DNA of 64,000 bases. Source: Sphaerolaimus hirsutus (taxonomy: Eukaryota > Nematoda > Chromadorea > Monhysterida > Sphaerolaimidae). The position numbers and the translations under genes are program-made. Under the pieces are notes generated by a model that was given only the letters and a program-made list of their open reading frames with translations, was not told where the DNA came from and made no database searches. Below are positions 11,762 to 24,300 of this stretch, piece after piece. Numbering within the stretch: the stretch's first letter is position 1; every line of letters starts with the position of its first letter. The DNA is taken from contig OZ038456.1 of the NCBI GenBank assembly GCA_964036195.1, positions 26,885,792-26,949,791 of the forward strand, given 5' to 3'.

Positions 11762-12941
11762 TGTAGTAGTGATAGTATAAGCATGTTTGAGGATCTCCCT
11801 TTTCAGTACCGCCGTAGTGTTGTTGAAAAGCGCTATATTATTTGCGCAAAGGCACTATTTGTACAATAATTTCCGCAATTTCTGGCAAGACGTTGACCTA
11901 GCGCCAGCAGCTACAGATTGTGTTATGATCAAAAATAAAGATCTCACACGCGGCTTTTTTGCATTTTCATTCGGAATAAATATGAAGAAACAAAAATCTG
12001 AGACAACATTCAAAATTCAACGTGAACAAAGATGAGTACACATAGGGATTAACAAGATACTGATATTTAAAAAATAGCAACAAAGCCCAACAAACATCTC
12101 CGCAGCCAATCAGCGGCGGGGGCGGAGCCTAGAGCAGGGGCAGGTAGGCGCCCTTGGGGAAGACTCGCTTGTACAGGTGCATGCACACCGTGTCCTGCTG
12201 GCTGAGCGGCGCGTCGAACACGCACTTCATGCGGCCGTGCGTGCCTGCGCCCAGTCCCGTGGTTGCATGCGAGCAATGCATCAAAACATCGAACCGATAG
12301 ATTATCATGTAAAATGCCGCGCTAACTGCCACGCCCAGGGTCAGTCCCAGACTAGGGTTGGGAATTTCAAAAATTTCGGTTCCGGTTCTCGGTTCTCGGT
12401 TCCAAAAGATTTCGGTTCGGGTATCGGTTCTCGGTTCCCGAAAATTTTCGGTTCCGGTTCTCGGTTCGGTTTTTAAACTCGGTTCCGGTTCGGTTCTTTC
12501 GGTTCTAAAATGATCAAAATTTCGGTTCCGGGTAATAAAATAACCGGGTGTCGGGTAATAATCGGCTGAACAACAGAAAAACAATATACCCAAGTTTACA
12601 TGTGTAAGTACATTGGTTGGATATTTCATACTACAGGAGCATATCACAGCTTATTATTTCATGGTAGAAGCAGAAATCATAGTTGTTATAATAATACTGG
12701 TTTTTTAAAAAGTGTAAAAGCAAACATATACATTTTCTGTACTCGCGTACTTTCAAAAAGTACAGGAGTAAATGAGTACTGGTAATTTTTTCTGGAGGAA
12801 ACGTAAATGTATTTATGTAGTACGCAAGTGAGTACGCGTATTGTTTTGAGAACAAACATAAATAACTTTTGCCAACTACTGTTAAAACTGCCACAAACCC
12901 AATGACAACTACTACCAGTGATAATGTGTATACTGCAGCGA

Positions 12942-13311
12942 CAGGGACGTATCCAGAATTTTTGAGCGGGGGGGGCTGCTTGTTTACGGAGGCCGGCGAG
13001 GGGGGGGCGCTCAGCCCCCCCCCCCTAAAATTTTTGCTACATAGTGGCGGAATGGCACCAGTGCCATGGAATGCTGTATATGTATGTAAATATACATACA
13101 AAACAACAAAAAATACAACATTGAGTGTATTTATAACGATTTGCGGCCACATGGAGCAAATCTGATGATAATACCTTATGTCTGGTGAAGAATGCGCGCT
13201 TGCGCGCAACAAAATTTTACGCTGACGTTGAAAAAGTCGCATTTTTTGGTCATATTCTGGTCTCGCCCCGGGAAGGGGGGGGGGCTGCAGCCCCCCCGCC
13301 CCCCCCCCCTG
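12942..13311. mobile_element. hAT-type MITE (CAGGGACGTATCC family), nested
   Basis: Begins CAGGGACGTATCC and ends in a C-run followed by CTG. The flanks TGCAGCGA and TGCAGTGA form an 8-bp duplication with one mismatch. It contains the GCGCGCTTGCGCGC palindrome also seen in other MITEs here. Confidence 0.75.
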
Positions 13312-13317
13312 TGCAGT

Positions 13318-13485
13318 GACATTACACCTTACAATGAAATCTACCATATCCCATCTGAATAAACAAACATACATAAAAAATTTCATCATATTTATCAAAG
13401 CAATTTGATAAATAAGATGGAATTTTTTTATGTTTGTTCTTTATTCAGGTGGGATATGGTAGATTTCATTGTAAGGTGTAATGTC
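13318..13485. repeat. Long near-perfect inverted repeat (hairpin)
   Basis: ATTACACCTTACAATGAAAT plus about 45 further bases is repeated in inverse orientation across a short AT-rich loop near 13400. It lies inside the 1443-bp MITE and may be yet another nested fold-back element. Confidence 0.85.
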
Positions 13486-15042
13486 GCTGGAGTATGTGAA
13501 ATTACACGCTCCCGCGCAATCATTTTGCAAACAGATGAATTTTGAACACGCACCAAGATGTTCAGCTGCTGTTTAAAGGCTTAGATGTAGGTGTTGAAAA
13601 AACGCTGTTTAAAAACTTTAAGATTCCTAGAAAATTTCGGTTCTTTTGGGTATTTACTTCGGTTCCGGGTATAAGTGCCGGTTCTCGGTTCCGGTTCGGT
13701 TCTCAAGCTCGGTTCCGGTTCTCGGTTCTCGGTTCCAAAATAGTGCTCGGTTCTCGGTTCGGTTCGGTTCGGGTCGGTTCGGTTCCCCAACCCTATCCCA
13801 GACCCTGCAAAATGTCGAATGTCAAGTCCCAGACCCTGTAAAATGTCAAATGTCAAGTCCCAGACCCTGTAAAATGTCAAATGCCATGTCCCAGACCCTG
13901 TAAAATGTCAAATGTCATGCAAAGTGTCAAAAGTCATGTAAAATGCCCTGCAAAATGGCAACTCGGTTCATTTAACAATCGCTTTTCTTATCATTTATCC
14001 ACTCGCCTGCTGTAAAACCGCAAATTTCATCAATTCTAACCCAACAAATTTTGAGAGCAAAAAAACATTTAAGAACGCTCTGAGGCGCCTCAAACCGTTC
14101 AACATAAAAACGGACAGACAGATCGCTATACAATGAACGATACCATATTTTGATGAATAAGGTCGCATGTAAAACTGAACCAAATTCACTCAACGTGGAA
14201 GCAATATGATAAATATGATGAGAAAAACCAATGCTTGTTCATTGATTCAGCGTGTATATGGTAGATTTGATTGTAGGTGTGCTGTCAGCGGAACAAGTGC
14301 TTGGCGGCTCACCGAGGGGCTGGGAGATGGCGCCGCGCCTGCCCATCTTGGAGCGCAGCCCCACCGGCTTGAACCACTGCACGTCCTCGCGGCTGAAGAA
14401 CATGTACCTGCGAGGAAATAGGGCCTTATGCACTTGGTCCCAGTTATGGCTTCATGTCGTCGCAACCAGGGAAATCGAATGCAGTTTTCTACGATTCTCC
14501 TGGCTAGGGATGGCAGCTGTTTCCTAACGTTTATTTAAAAACGTTGAAAAAACTGTTTTTAAACTGATGCCAAAAATTTTACTACTTGTTAAAAGGTTTT
14601 TTTTGCAATTTTTGCGCTCAATTTCACATACAAGTAAAGTAAAGTAACCATCAGTGGGTTTTTTAATAGGTTTCATGGTATTTCACTTTTCCAGTTAAAA
14701 CAAAAAAAAACAGTTTTAAAAATGAGTGCCATATAGTACCTGACGACTGCGGCCCTGCCGTGCACCCTGAAGGGGTGGCCGGACAAGGTGACGCGCTTGA
14801 GCACCAGTCTGTCCGTGCAGCTCAGCTGCGCCGGCGCACTGCCGCTCGCCGCCAGCCGCAGCTCTGCGGTGCTTACACTTCACAGCACTTCACAAAGAAG
14901 ACACGCTGCACGAGTGATCACATTCAAGCAGATCTTGGAATTGCAAATCTCTTAATCCGACTTCGTATTACACATATTTATTTACAAGTTTCAATTTGCA
15001 CAGATTGAATTTAACAGAGGCAGCCAATTGGCCCCACACACG

Positions 15043-15190
15043 CTAGTTGACATCGACACCAAATGTCAACTGGTCCCATTCCTAATTCAAAGATTGCATT
15101 TGAACATCGTTCATCCCCTCGTCAGCAAGCTTTGAATCGGGATCGGCACCAGATGAAATTTGGTGTCGATGTCAACTAGCGTGTGTTGGC
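15043..15190. mobile_element. Short inverted-repeat element (ACACACGCTAGTTGACATCGA)
   Basis: ACACACGCTAGTTGACATCG at the left and its complement at the right, about 145 bp. It is present at the same place in TSR1 intron 16 of C (27456-27602) and D (49244-49390). Confidence 0.75.
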
Positions 15191-15469
15191 CCAATCTACA
15201 AGTGTACATGTCAAGTGAGTGGTGAGTTAAGCGACAAGTAAACTGATAGGTGACATTTTACAATTACATTATAGTCACTTGACCACTTATCGCCTTTTTG
15301 AACACTTATCCAGACGCGGAATCAGCCATGCATAGGCATTCCCACTAGGATGGCAAACGGTACGGCCTTGTTGTCCGGTACGGTGAATTTCTCAAATTGC
15401 CAACGGTAAACTTTGCGAATTCCGGTACGGTGCGTTAAACTGAGTCAAGCTAACCTCCAGTCGCATCCC

Positions 15470-15664
15470 TGGGGCAGTCCCAAGCCCTGTAAAGTGTAAA
15501 GTAAAGTGTCAAATGTAAAGTCAAATGCAAAGTAAAGTGTCAATCAAAAGAAAAAAAGAAAAGATGTTATTAGTGAACTTTGCATGACAATTGACAGTTT
15601 ACTTTGCATTTGACTTTACATTTGACACTTTACTATACACTTTACAGGGCTTGGGACTGGCACC
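15470..15664. mobile_element. CAGTCCC-type MITE at TSR1 exon 16, unit B
   Basis: Long inverted ends (TGGGGCAGTCCCAAGCCCTG and the complement of GGTGCCAGTCCCAAGCCCTG), interior of AAAGTGTCAAATG-like repeats. Compared with unit D, the element sits between CATCCC and TGGTCC with no clear target duplication. Its terminal GGTGCC supplies the GT donor of exon 16. Confidence 0.85.
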
Positions 15665-17239
15665 TGGTCCACAGGAGCACTGGGGCGGGCAGGAAGTGGA
15701 CGGGGGCGTAGCAGGTGGCCACGAAGGCGAGTCTGCTGCGCGGCGGCATCCAGCGCAGGTAGCGGTGCTTGTCGCCGCCGTCGTCCGAGCTGAGCAGCGG
15801 CGCCGTCTCGAAGCGACGCAGCCCGCACTGCACCAGCACGCGCTCCTGCCAACACGTGCACTTGCCAGCGCAGTTCACCTCTACTTGGACACGTGCCAAT
15901 TACCGCATTTCTTCTAATAGAAGAGTGCCCTTACATTTTTTTGTCAATTTACCCGTCCTTCGTTTAGATGGCCCAAATAAAGTCAAAGGTGTACTTTCTA
16001 TTGGAGACGCTCTTCTATTGGAAACCCGTCCATCGCCTGACGTCTGGTATACTTGTACAAAAAACTTGTATTTTTAAGAAAAAACCTAGAAAATTTCACA
16101 TCCTATATGCCCTTTATTTAACTTGGAAAAATAGCCCCCCCCCCCGATCGTGCGAGTGGTTCACCTTGGACTTGAGGGTGCCGTCGAAGTCTGGTCTGGG
16201 CGTGAGGAGCATGTTGCACACGGCCATCTTGCACTCGTGCCGCAGCAGACTCGCCAGCACCAGCGGCCGCCCCAGCCACACTTCTGCGAGCCCAGTACCG
16301 TCTGATCCAAAGACAGGTGCACAAAGCACAAGACTGTAAACGCACCCAGCACAGTTTTGGGCACGCCCTCCACCAGCAGCCGCACTCGAGCGCCGTGCTG
16401 CGAGCAAAACGACACTTGACACTGCACTCACAGCTAAGCAAGGTGCTACGCGAACTAGTTTACCAGGATTTTGACATTTGTAGAATTTTTTTATGGATGT
16501 ATGGTCCGTCAAATGAAATCTGAATTGACATTTTAACCAGTTGACATCGCATGCAAAGTAGGTGTGCGTGCGGCCACAGAAACCAGTGGCCCCACCTTGG
16601 CGCCCGTCTGTTTGTCCGCCTCTGCGAAGACTCTCTTGCGAGTTCTGCGGAAGTTTTCGAACTGGAAGATTTTCGCGTACTCGGAGGGCAGGTTCTCTTT
16701 CTTGTCCCAAGTCGAGGTCCTGTAGCTGGCCAAGCCGCGGTACCTGCAGCACAAGTCAAATGTTGCACTAGGTGTGCAGAAATGAAAGAAACTATTTATT
16801 TATTTTTTTTTTTGGGGGGGGGGGTCATATTCTATTGATGTACGACGATGTTTCCGATTCGATTAAGCTTAAACTTCACTAAAAGCTAAAAACAACCACT
16901 AATTTCAGATGCCGACATGAAAATTTTGTTGGTTTTTATTTGACTTTAAAAACCCCTGATCAAACACTACCTTTAGAACTTTTATAACTTGAGGTTTAGG
17001 CCCCGGATTTGACCTCATAGAATTTATATACAGTTACTCCGCCTAAAATTTTCTGAAACTTCTTGTAGAAAATAAGCGTATTTCTAAAATGGTAAAATTT
17101 GGCAAATAAGTTGAATCAACAGCAAACAATGGCATCTACTTCTGGAAGCGGATCCTGGCGGGAGTGTCCGTGGGCGTGTCCACCTCGTCGGGGAACAGCA
17201 GCTGGTCGCGGTGCTGCCGCAGTCGCTCCGCCCTGCGAG

Positions 17240-17771
17240 CAGGGGTATCTTGAATTTTGACCCTCCGAGTGGTTGGATAGATAGCAAATCGCTCCTCCGG
17301 AGGGATAGATAGCTGAAAAATTTTCTGGGGGGGGGTTGGGGGGGGTTTGGGGGGGGGGTTGTGGTGGTTCGATATATAGGCTTTTTCGGGGCATAGAAGG
17401 AAGAAAAGGGGGAAAAATCGCTAAAAGTAGGTGTAAAATAGCTCAAAATGGGTATACAAGTGCATATAGTACTTAAAATAGCTGAAAATAGGCAGTTAGA
17501 CGCATTAACCAGTGATTTTGGAGGTGAAAATCTATATATAGGTATGAAAAATAGCGATTTTGAGCGAAAATTGGGGTATAGTTTCTGAAAAATCGCTCCA
17601 GATAGGTAGATAGCTGAGCGATTTGGGGGGGGGTTTAGGGGGTAGTAGCCCAAAATTTTGCCTCCGGGATAGATAGATAGCTGAGCGGCCTCCGGGATAG
17701 ATAGATAGCTGGGCGGTTTGGGGGGGGGGGTAACCCCCCCCCCCCCAACCCCCCCCCATTCGAGACCCCTG
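17240..17771. mobile_element. hAT-type MITE (CAGGGGT family) at the TSR1 exon 12 acceptor, unit B
   Basis: Ends are CAGGGGTATC and GAGACCCCTG, with exact 8-bp duplication CCTGCGAG at 17232-17239 and 17772-17779. The interior has GATAGATAGCTGA motifs and G-runs. The duplicated target includes the acceptor CTCGCAG, so both sides of the element keep an acceptor. Confidence 0.92.
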
Positions 17772-19869
17772 CCTGCGAGCACACTGGCGACACACTGCGC
17801 ACGGGTGGACAGGCAACGCAAACAACACCTACTCGAGCATGTCTTCGGCGCCGGCATCAGTCCCCTCCAACTCCGCCCCCGCGTCGCCCGCCTCGTCGAG
17901 CGCCATCTGCGGAAAACAGAACATAAATGCCACTGTACACGTACACTGGCACTGGCATTTTTTAAAGATATATTTTATTATTGGATTTTTTATCAAAACC
18001 GAAAAGCGAAAATCTTAAATAAAAACAGTTTTCATGTTTTTCGTGCAGGCATCGTGCATTCCACCGCCAGTGCGCACTGTGAAAATAACATACAACACAA
18101 AGGATAACTCACACTGGCCGCATCTGACTCATCCCCGTCGCTTTCCATCTGAAAAGTACAAAAATCACACGTTATCAGATCACAAATGGATCAGAAATTT
18201 TACAGGAATTAGAAATTAGGTTTTGAAAATGTTTCTGCGAGGTTTTGCAGGTATTGTGGTGAGGTTTTGCAGGTAAGCAGCATGCCATAAAACTTATGTT
18301 TCAAGTTATAAATGAGAAGTATTTTGATTTAGATTGCCTTGTCATTTGACTGACCACTTTTACTTAACCTTACCACTTGCGATCGACACGCATTTCGCTT
18401 ACAATTGCATGCGCTCAGTGGCGTGTCAAACTGAATGTAAACATGTGTGCCCTATGCCAGCGGAGGCAACGCAGAGCTACCTGGTGCTGCGGGGGCGTGT
18501 CCGAGTGCCGGGAGCCGGGCTCGGAGTGCTCGCTCATGCACTCGTCCCCGTCGCCCGCCAGCGAGCCCTCTGCGAGTACACAGCGTTGCGGTTTAGCAAT
18601 TACGATCCATGCGACTAACGAGAATTCGCTAATTCGAAAACTAAAATTTGCGAAAATTCTTAAAAACGATTTCGGTGTCTGATTTTTAAAAAACTGTTGA
18701 AAAAAGCGGTCACAGAAACTCCAAGAAAAACAATGAAAATCTCTTAGAAAACATCTAAAAATGTATTCAGATGCCAATTCCGTAAATGGACAAGTGCAAA
18801 AGTGAGTAAGGTAAGTGATAAGTAAGTCGTTATGGAACGGTAAGTGACAGGTAAGCCAAATAAGTGATACGAAAATTTTTTGATGGAAATACTTGTGACA
18901 AAAAAACCTAACTTGTCACTTGTCCACTTGACAAATCAGAGCCAGACCAGCGAAACAGCAGCCTGTGCCACATGCCAAGCAGAAGAGGGCCCACCTGTGC
19001 TGTTCGGCTCGGAGAGCCAGTGGAGCTGCGCGTCGGTGCTGTGCGGCTGGGGCTGCGCGTCGCTGGGGTGCGCCCGCTCCTCGCAGCGCACAAACGAACG
19101 CTGCCAAGTCTCTGCGGGGCACATGTGTTTGGCATAGATAGGCAGTTTCTGCACACCTAGACTAAATATGTTATACTTTGCGGACCGAAAAGTATGCGCC
19201 CAAAATTATTTATGTCTTGGTCGAGCTGGACACTTATGTATGCACTAACACAAATTATAAGCGTAGTTAGAACTCAAAAGAAAAAGAAAAAAGTTTTTTT
19301 TAAGGCGGAGTCGCGTACAAACGAGGAATGTTTTTTCCCGAAATATTTTTTCTTTTTTGCTGGAATAATTTTATGATGACGTCATGATGGAGTGTTTCCT
19401 TCAGAAAAATGCATAGCATGCGGTCCGCCGAGTATACATGCTTGGTTACAATCCGCCTACACACACAGGTAGCGTTGATATTTCATCTCAAGTTTAAAAA
19501 AACAAGTCAAATTTATGAATATATTGAAGACACCTTCTTGAAGCCCTTTTCCTTTATAAACACTAAATATTTATAAACCTAAATACAAGTCATTCAAAAA
19601 TATCGTATCGAAAAAATCTCTCGGCAGGCAGCTTGTTTCAAAAGTACTGCACCAACCAGACTGGGGGTGCCACACGTCGATGGCCCTGAGTCGGTAGTCG
19701 CCCACGCCGACGATGTGTACCAACTGTTCTGGGACGATGTCTGCGCCGCGCACCACGCCGCTCACCAGCACGTCGCACGTCTGAGTCATGCACTCACACT
19801 CGGCGCACATGATTGGTGGGTCGAATATTGACACGAGTTTGCAATTTTTTGCATAAAATGATTGATTTA

Positions 19870-20050
19870 TCATCAGGGGACGGGGGCCTCGCCGTAATGA
19901 AAACCCGGCCGAATGAAAGCCTGGCCGTAACGTATTCCCACCCGGCCGTAATGAAAGCCTGGCCGTAATGTAGGGGATGCTACATTCCGGCCGGGCAACA
20001 TTCCGGCCGGTTTTACATTACGACCGGGTTTACAATACCTGCGGGCAGGG
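19870..20050. repeat. GGCCGTAATG fold-back repeat
   Basis: Several CGGCCGTAATGAAAGCCTGG units run in one direction and then, after GGGGATG, as complements (CATTCCGGCCGGG, CATTACGACCGGG). It sits at the unit B edge upstream of TSR1 exon 7 and has no counterpart elsewhere in the window. Confidence 0.7.
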
Positions 20051-20614
20051 GATTATCGACGAGTGGCGGGTGTGTAGACAGGGGGGTGTCTACGGACGAC
20101 GTGTGCGCAGTGCGGCATACACAAAGGCAGAAAACAATGCAAACAATACATAGCCCTTTGTTTTTGCCGCAATACAACAATCACCATGTATCTAACCTCC
20201 ATTCCCCTCCCCCCAATAGCGTTGAGCACCGGTACCCGAGTCGCTTTTCACAACACTAGCACAAATATTTGTCGCTAGTATAAACTGATCTCAGATCTTA
20301 CTGTGATATTACGTTCTCTACATCGCCGCTTTTTTTACACACTATATCTAACATACATACATTTATAGCTAACATACATACATCTACACAGACATAGCCG
20401 GTATTACCTCGAAATACCCCCAGGGGGTTTATTATTTCGCCAGCAAATTTGAGGGGGGGATAATTCGAGGGGGGGGTCTATTATTTCGCCAGAAATTTCG
20501 GAAATTCCCCATACGCAGACGTAGAAAAATCTAACAATCACATAGATTTATATGTGTTTATAGGCACATATTACTGTATATACACAGAAACCCTTCCCTA
20601 ACGTCACTTAATCA

Positions 20615-20814
20615 NNNNNNNNNNNNNNNNNNNNNNNNNNNNNNNNNNNNNNNNNNNNNNNNNNNNNNNNNNNNNNNNNNNNNNNNNNNNNNNNNNNNNN
20701 NNNNNNNNNNNNNNNNNNNNNNNNNNNNNNNNNNNNNNNNNNNNNNNNNNNNNNNNNNNNNNNNNNNNNNNNNNNNNNNNNNNNNNNNNNNNNNNNNNNN
20801 NNNNNNNNNNNNNN
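20615..20814. other. Assembly gap (200 N)
   Basis: A run of exactly 200 N, probably a fixed-size scaffold gap. It lies between a MITE fragment and the CAGTCCC-type element upstream of the unit C PDE exon, where earlier PDE exons could be missing. Confidence 0.99.
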
Positions 20815-20829
20815 CAATCGTGCCAGCTG

Positions 20830-21150
20830 GGGGCAGTCCCGCACCATGTAATGTGTAAAATGTCAGGTGAGGTGTCATACAAACTTGTCCAAAAAAATTG
20901 TAAATGGTCAAAATTGTTCAGTAATAAATTGTTCTTTTCATTTTTAACAGACGTTGTGCATGACATTAGGACTGCCTCATGGGTGTCACCACTGCTACAC
21001 CTCAGTGGAGGGTTAGCAATTTCAGCTTTTTTGTTCTGGTGCCCCACAGACTCTGTAAAATGTAAAATGTTATGCAATACATGAAATTTTCCCACAACTT
21101 TCTGACATTTTACAACTTTGTCTGATATTTTACAGTGTTGGACTGGACAA
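20830..21150. mobile_element. CAGTCCC-type MITE beside the gap
   Basis: GGGGCAGTCCCGCACCATGTAA at the left and TTTTACAGTGTTGGACTGG at the right, with TGTAAAATGTCA motifs throughout. Similar elements occur at 54390-54560 (TSR1 intron 5) and 57465-57800. Confidence 0.65.
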
Positions 21151-21228
21151 AGCGAATATTGTAGTACATAGCTATATCTGAAGAACCAGTCTATCGAGGT
21201 AGAACCAGCCAAACACGACACCCCCAAT

Positions 21229-21345
21229 TAGGGTTCAAACGGGATTGACTTTTCGGGATCGGGATTGGGGTTTCGGGATCGGGATCGAGACTGCTAAATC
21301 CCGGAATTTCACGGGATCCGGGATCGGGATCCCGTTTGAACCCTA
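21229..21345. mobile_element. hAT-type MITE (TAGGGTTCAAACGGG family), 117 bp, at the PDE acceptor
   Basis: Ends are TAGGGTTCAAACGGG and CCCGTTTGAACCCTA, exact 8-bp duplication CCCCCAAT (21221-21228, 21346-21353). It lies 12 bp from the first base of the PDE exon at 21358. Confidence 0.93.
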
Positions 21346-21357
21346 CCCCCAATGCAG

Positions 21358-24300
21358 ATTCTGCGCAACATGAAGCACTGCATCCTGGCCAGCGACCTGG
21401 CACAATTTTTCCCCAACAAGACAAAGCTGGCCACTCTGGTCGAGGGAGGCTCCCTGAACTGGGAGCAGGGGGAGCACCGGCTGCTGGCACAGGCACTCAG
21501 CATCACAGCTGCAGACCTGGTGGCCAGCGCAAAGCCCTGGCAAGTGCACAGAGACACTGTCGATGCTATATTCGAGGAGTTCTACGAGCAGGTGCACTGA
21601 CATATTTATGTGCGGTACCCCCCCCCCCCCCCTAGGTTTAGTCACCCCACATGACACACGTTGCATACAGTACCATAGCTCAGGGGGTCATGTGCTGGTA
21701 CTCACCTAAATCCGCTACTCATCTAGACCCACTACTCATCTAGTGCTGCCCGCTACTTATCTGTACTGGATACAAATCAACCCCCCCGCGCGCATCTGCA
21801 GACATTGTGCAATGCCAAGATTGGGTTTATTATTTCGCCAGAAATTTTTTGAAAACCAAGTACTAAATAGTCGTCTGAAACGTACGCAGACGTCGAAAAT
21901 GCAACAAAAATCGCCATTTATAAGACTCTAAAGACTTGTATAAGTGTGTAGACGCATAATCACTGTTCTAACATAACAGAGTCATCGTTTTTAACGTGTG
22001 ATTTGCATGACCCAGATGACAAACCGCAGCCTTTGTCATTTACGTTCTCTATACACTAAATTCGGGGGGGGGGGTATTTCGAGGGGGGGGGGTTTATAAG
22101 TTCATAGTGTCCATTTTGAGGGGGGGTATTTCGAGGAAATACGGCAGCCAAAAAGCGCTTAAAATAAGCAAAAGTTATAAAATCAGTGATTTTGAGCGAA
22201 AATTGGGGTGGATTTTCTCCAAAAAAATCACATTTACGTTTTTCAGGGGAAAAAGTATGTTTACTCATGAGTAAAAGTAAAAAAAAATTACTTTAGGTAC
22301 GTTTTCTGTACTCAGGGGGTGGCTTAAAAATAAATACTTTACATTTACGTATACTTTGAAAAAAGTTCGGTACTTAAAAAAAGTCTACTTTATACTTATC
22401 ACCGTTATCGCGGTGTGCAATGTAATTATTCATTTCCGGCGTCAAAGGCATGTGGCCGCGCCAGCACAGCGCACACCGCGGATTCGGGACAGCCAAAAAC
22501 CGTATTTATGATAGGCAATGGGAAGTACATAGTTTCAGTGGGTTCCAGGGAAGTAGCGATGGGGGAGGTAGATGGGCAAATGTGCACAGGTAAACCCGGC
22601 TGCACATGTAAAGTTGCCCATGCATGCACACGCCCGGTGCACATGGACGGCAGGTGCCACGTGCACATGCGCAGATAAATGTGCACCAGTCAGAAATACA
22701 TGTGTACCAGGCCTACATGTGCACCAGGTTTACATGTGCACAGCAGCAGGCTCGTGCCGGATGTCTTCGCCTAGATGAGTAGTTGGTAGCACTAGATGAG
22801 TGGCAGGTCTAGATAGGGTTCAAACGGGATTGACTTTTCGGGATCGGGATTGGATTCACTTTTTGAGATTTCGGGATCGGGATTGGTATTTTGAGATTTC
22901 GGGATCGGGATCGGGTTGGCCGGGATTGGGGTCACGGGATCGGGATCGGGATTGGCATTTTTTCGGGATCGGGATTGGGGTCACGGGATGGAGATTTTCG
23001 TCACTGTTCTAGCATCCACAGTTGTTCATAAAGGTCTCAAAACACTGTTGGATGCCAGAAAAGTGACATAAAATGGACGCTGGGGGTTTGCGTTCACATT
23101 TTTGCACGCAAAAATGTCATTTTCTCACTTTTTAAAATTTCCACTGTTTTTTCCGGGATCGGGATCCCGGACTTGGGAGATTCTCGGGATCGGGATTTGA
23201 AAGTTTTCGGGATCGGGATTGGTATTTTTGGATTTCGGGATCGGGGTTTCGGGATCGGGACTGCTAAATCCCGGAATTTCACGGGATCCGGGATCGGGAG
23301 CCCGTTTGAACCCTAGGTCTAGATGAGCAACGGGTTTAGATGAGTAGTGAGCCCTACTAGGGTTGGCCGATGTTTTTTTTTAAACGTTTTTTTTTTTTTT
23401 TAAACGTTTTTTTTTAAAAAAAAACATGACGTCCGAAATGTTTTTTTTTAAAAAAAAACATCGGCCGAAATTTTTAGTACTAAGCACTAGGTATTTTGCA
23501 AAAATTTTGCGCGCAAGCGCGCAATTTCACACACAAATTGACATTGGTGGTTGTTTTCATTGGTTTTGTTGCATTTTTAGTATCAAAACATCCATTTCTA
23601 TGTGCTACCATGGGTGAATAAGCCGACATATGTTGCTGTAATATATAATATTGAGGTAATGTGCTTCCATGTACCTCCACAGTGTGTGACTTCACTCCCA
23701 AAGTAACAACCTCCTTTTATAACCTTGTTTGATCACCATTCCGTGCCAAACTTTACCTGAAGTCACAAACATTCGACTATAAGGTGATATACGAATGATA
23801 TGTCGACGAAAAATGGATATTTTTGACACAAATCACCACTTATAATGCTATCCCATGGCTCCACAGCCATTATATGGTCATATTTAACATCACAGAGTAT
23901 TGCCAGTGTCTGACATACCTATATATGTTGACACTAGGTCATATCTGGGAGCTTTTAAAAAAAAACGTTTTTTTTTAAAAAAAAACGTTTTTTTTAAAAA
24001 AAAAACATCGAGTTAAAAAAAAACGTTTTTTTTCCAACCCTAAGCCCTACCCATAGCGCAGTGGCACGTTTGGCACCATTTTACTGTGGTCCCATTGCCA
24101 CTTGGCACTGGGGATTGAAAAAGCGTGATGGCAATGGAGCTTGGCACATGGGGAGTCCCGGCGCGCTTTACATGGCTACAGGTACACTTTGCCAGGGCGA
24201 CGTGGAGCGCGCGAGCGGGCGCGAGCCGGCTGCGATGATGGACCGGCGGCAGCGGCGGCAGCTGCCCTCGATGCAGGCGGCCTTCATGCAGTCCATCTGC

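Larger units (their letters stand above)
12353..13795. mobile_element. hAT-type MITE (TAGGGTTGGGAA family), 1443 bp
   Basis: Ends are TAGGGTTGGG and CCCCAACCCTA, flanked by the exact 8-bp duplication TCCCAGAC. The interior is rich in GGTTCTCGGTTCC repeats near both ends. It sits in the last TSR1 intron of unit B. The empty site is at about 26224 in unit C. It carries a nested MITE (12942-13311) and an inverted repeat. Confidence 0.9.
12129..19780 (-). pseudogene. TSR1: TSR1 partial copy, unit B (exons 7-19 only)
   Basis: Thirteen exons homologous to the 3' part of TSR1 are present: 19657-19780, 18995-19111, 18481-18569, 18113-18148, 17833-17906, 17140-17232, 16596-16743, 16346-16397, 16165-16283, 15664-15845, 14740-14871, 14313-14407, 12129-12244. 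All lengths equal those in unit D and no frameshift or stop is seen, so the copy is young. It lacks exons 1-6 and any start codon, so it cannot make a whole TSR1. Two features are specific to B. A 532-bp MITE (17240-17771) is inserted at the exon 12 acceptor, and a 1443-bp MITE lies in the last intron (12353-13795). Exon 16 has a GT donor supplied by the adjoining MITE. Confidence 0.88.

Noticed and set aside
12631..13398. 255-codon minus-strand ORF
   Set aside because: It runs through nested MITE sequence and C-runs with no coding character.
16118..16441. Arg/Ala/Cys-rich ORFs overlapping the GC-rich exons
   Set aside because: They are alternate frames of TSR1 exons 14-15. Splicing and homology fix the true frame.
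17084..17857. 257-codon minus-strand ORF
   Set aside because: A chance frame running across TSR1 exon 12 (wrong frame), a MITE and exon 11.
20604..21227. 207-codon ORF through the gap
   Set aside because: A third of it is N, and the rest is MITE sequence.
22415..22678. ORF with IGNGKYIVSVGSREVAMGEV
   Set aside because: It looks codon-like in part, but the same region in unit D (44073) is frameshifted and the end is made of TGTGCACATG repeats.
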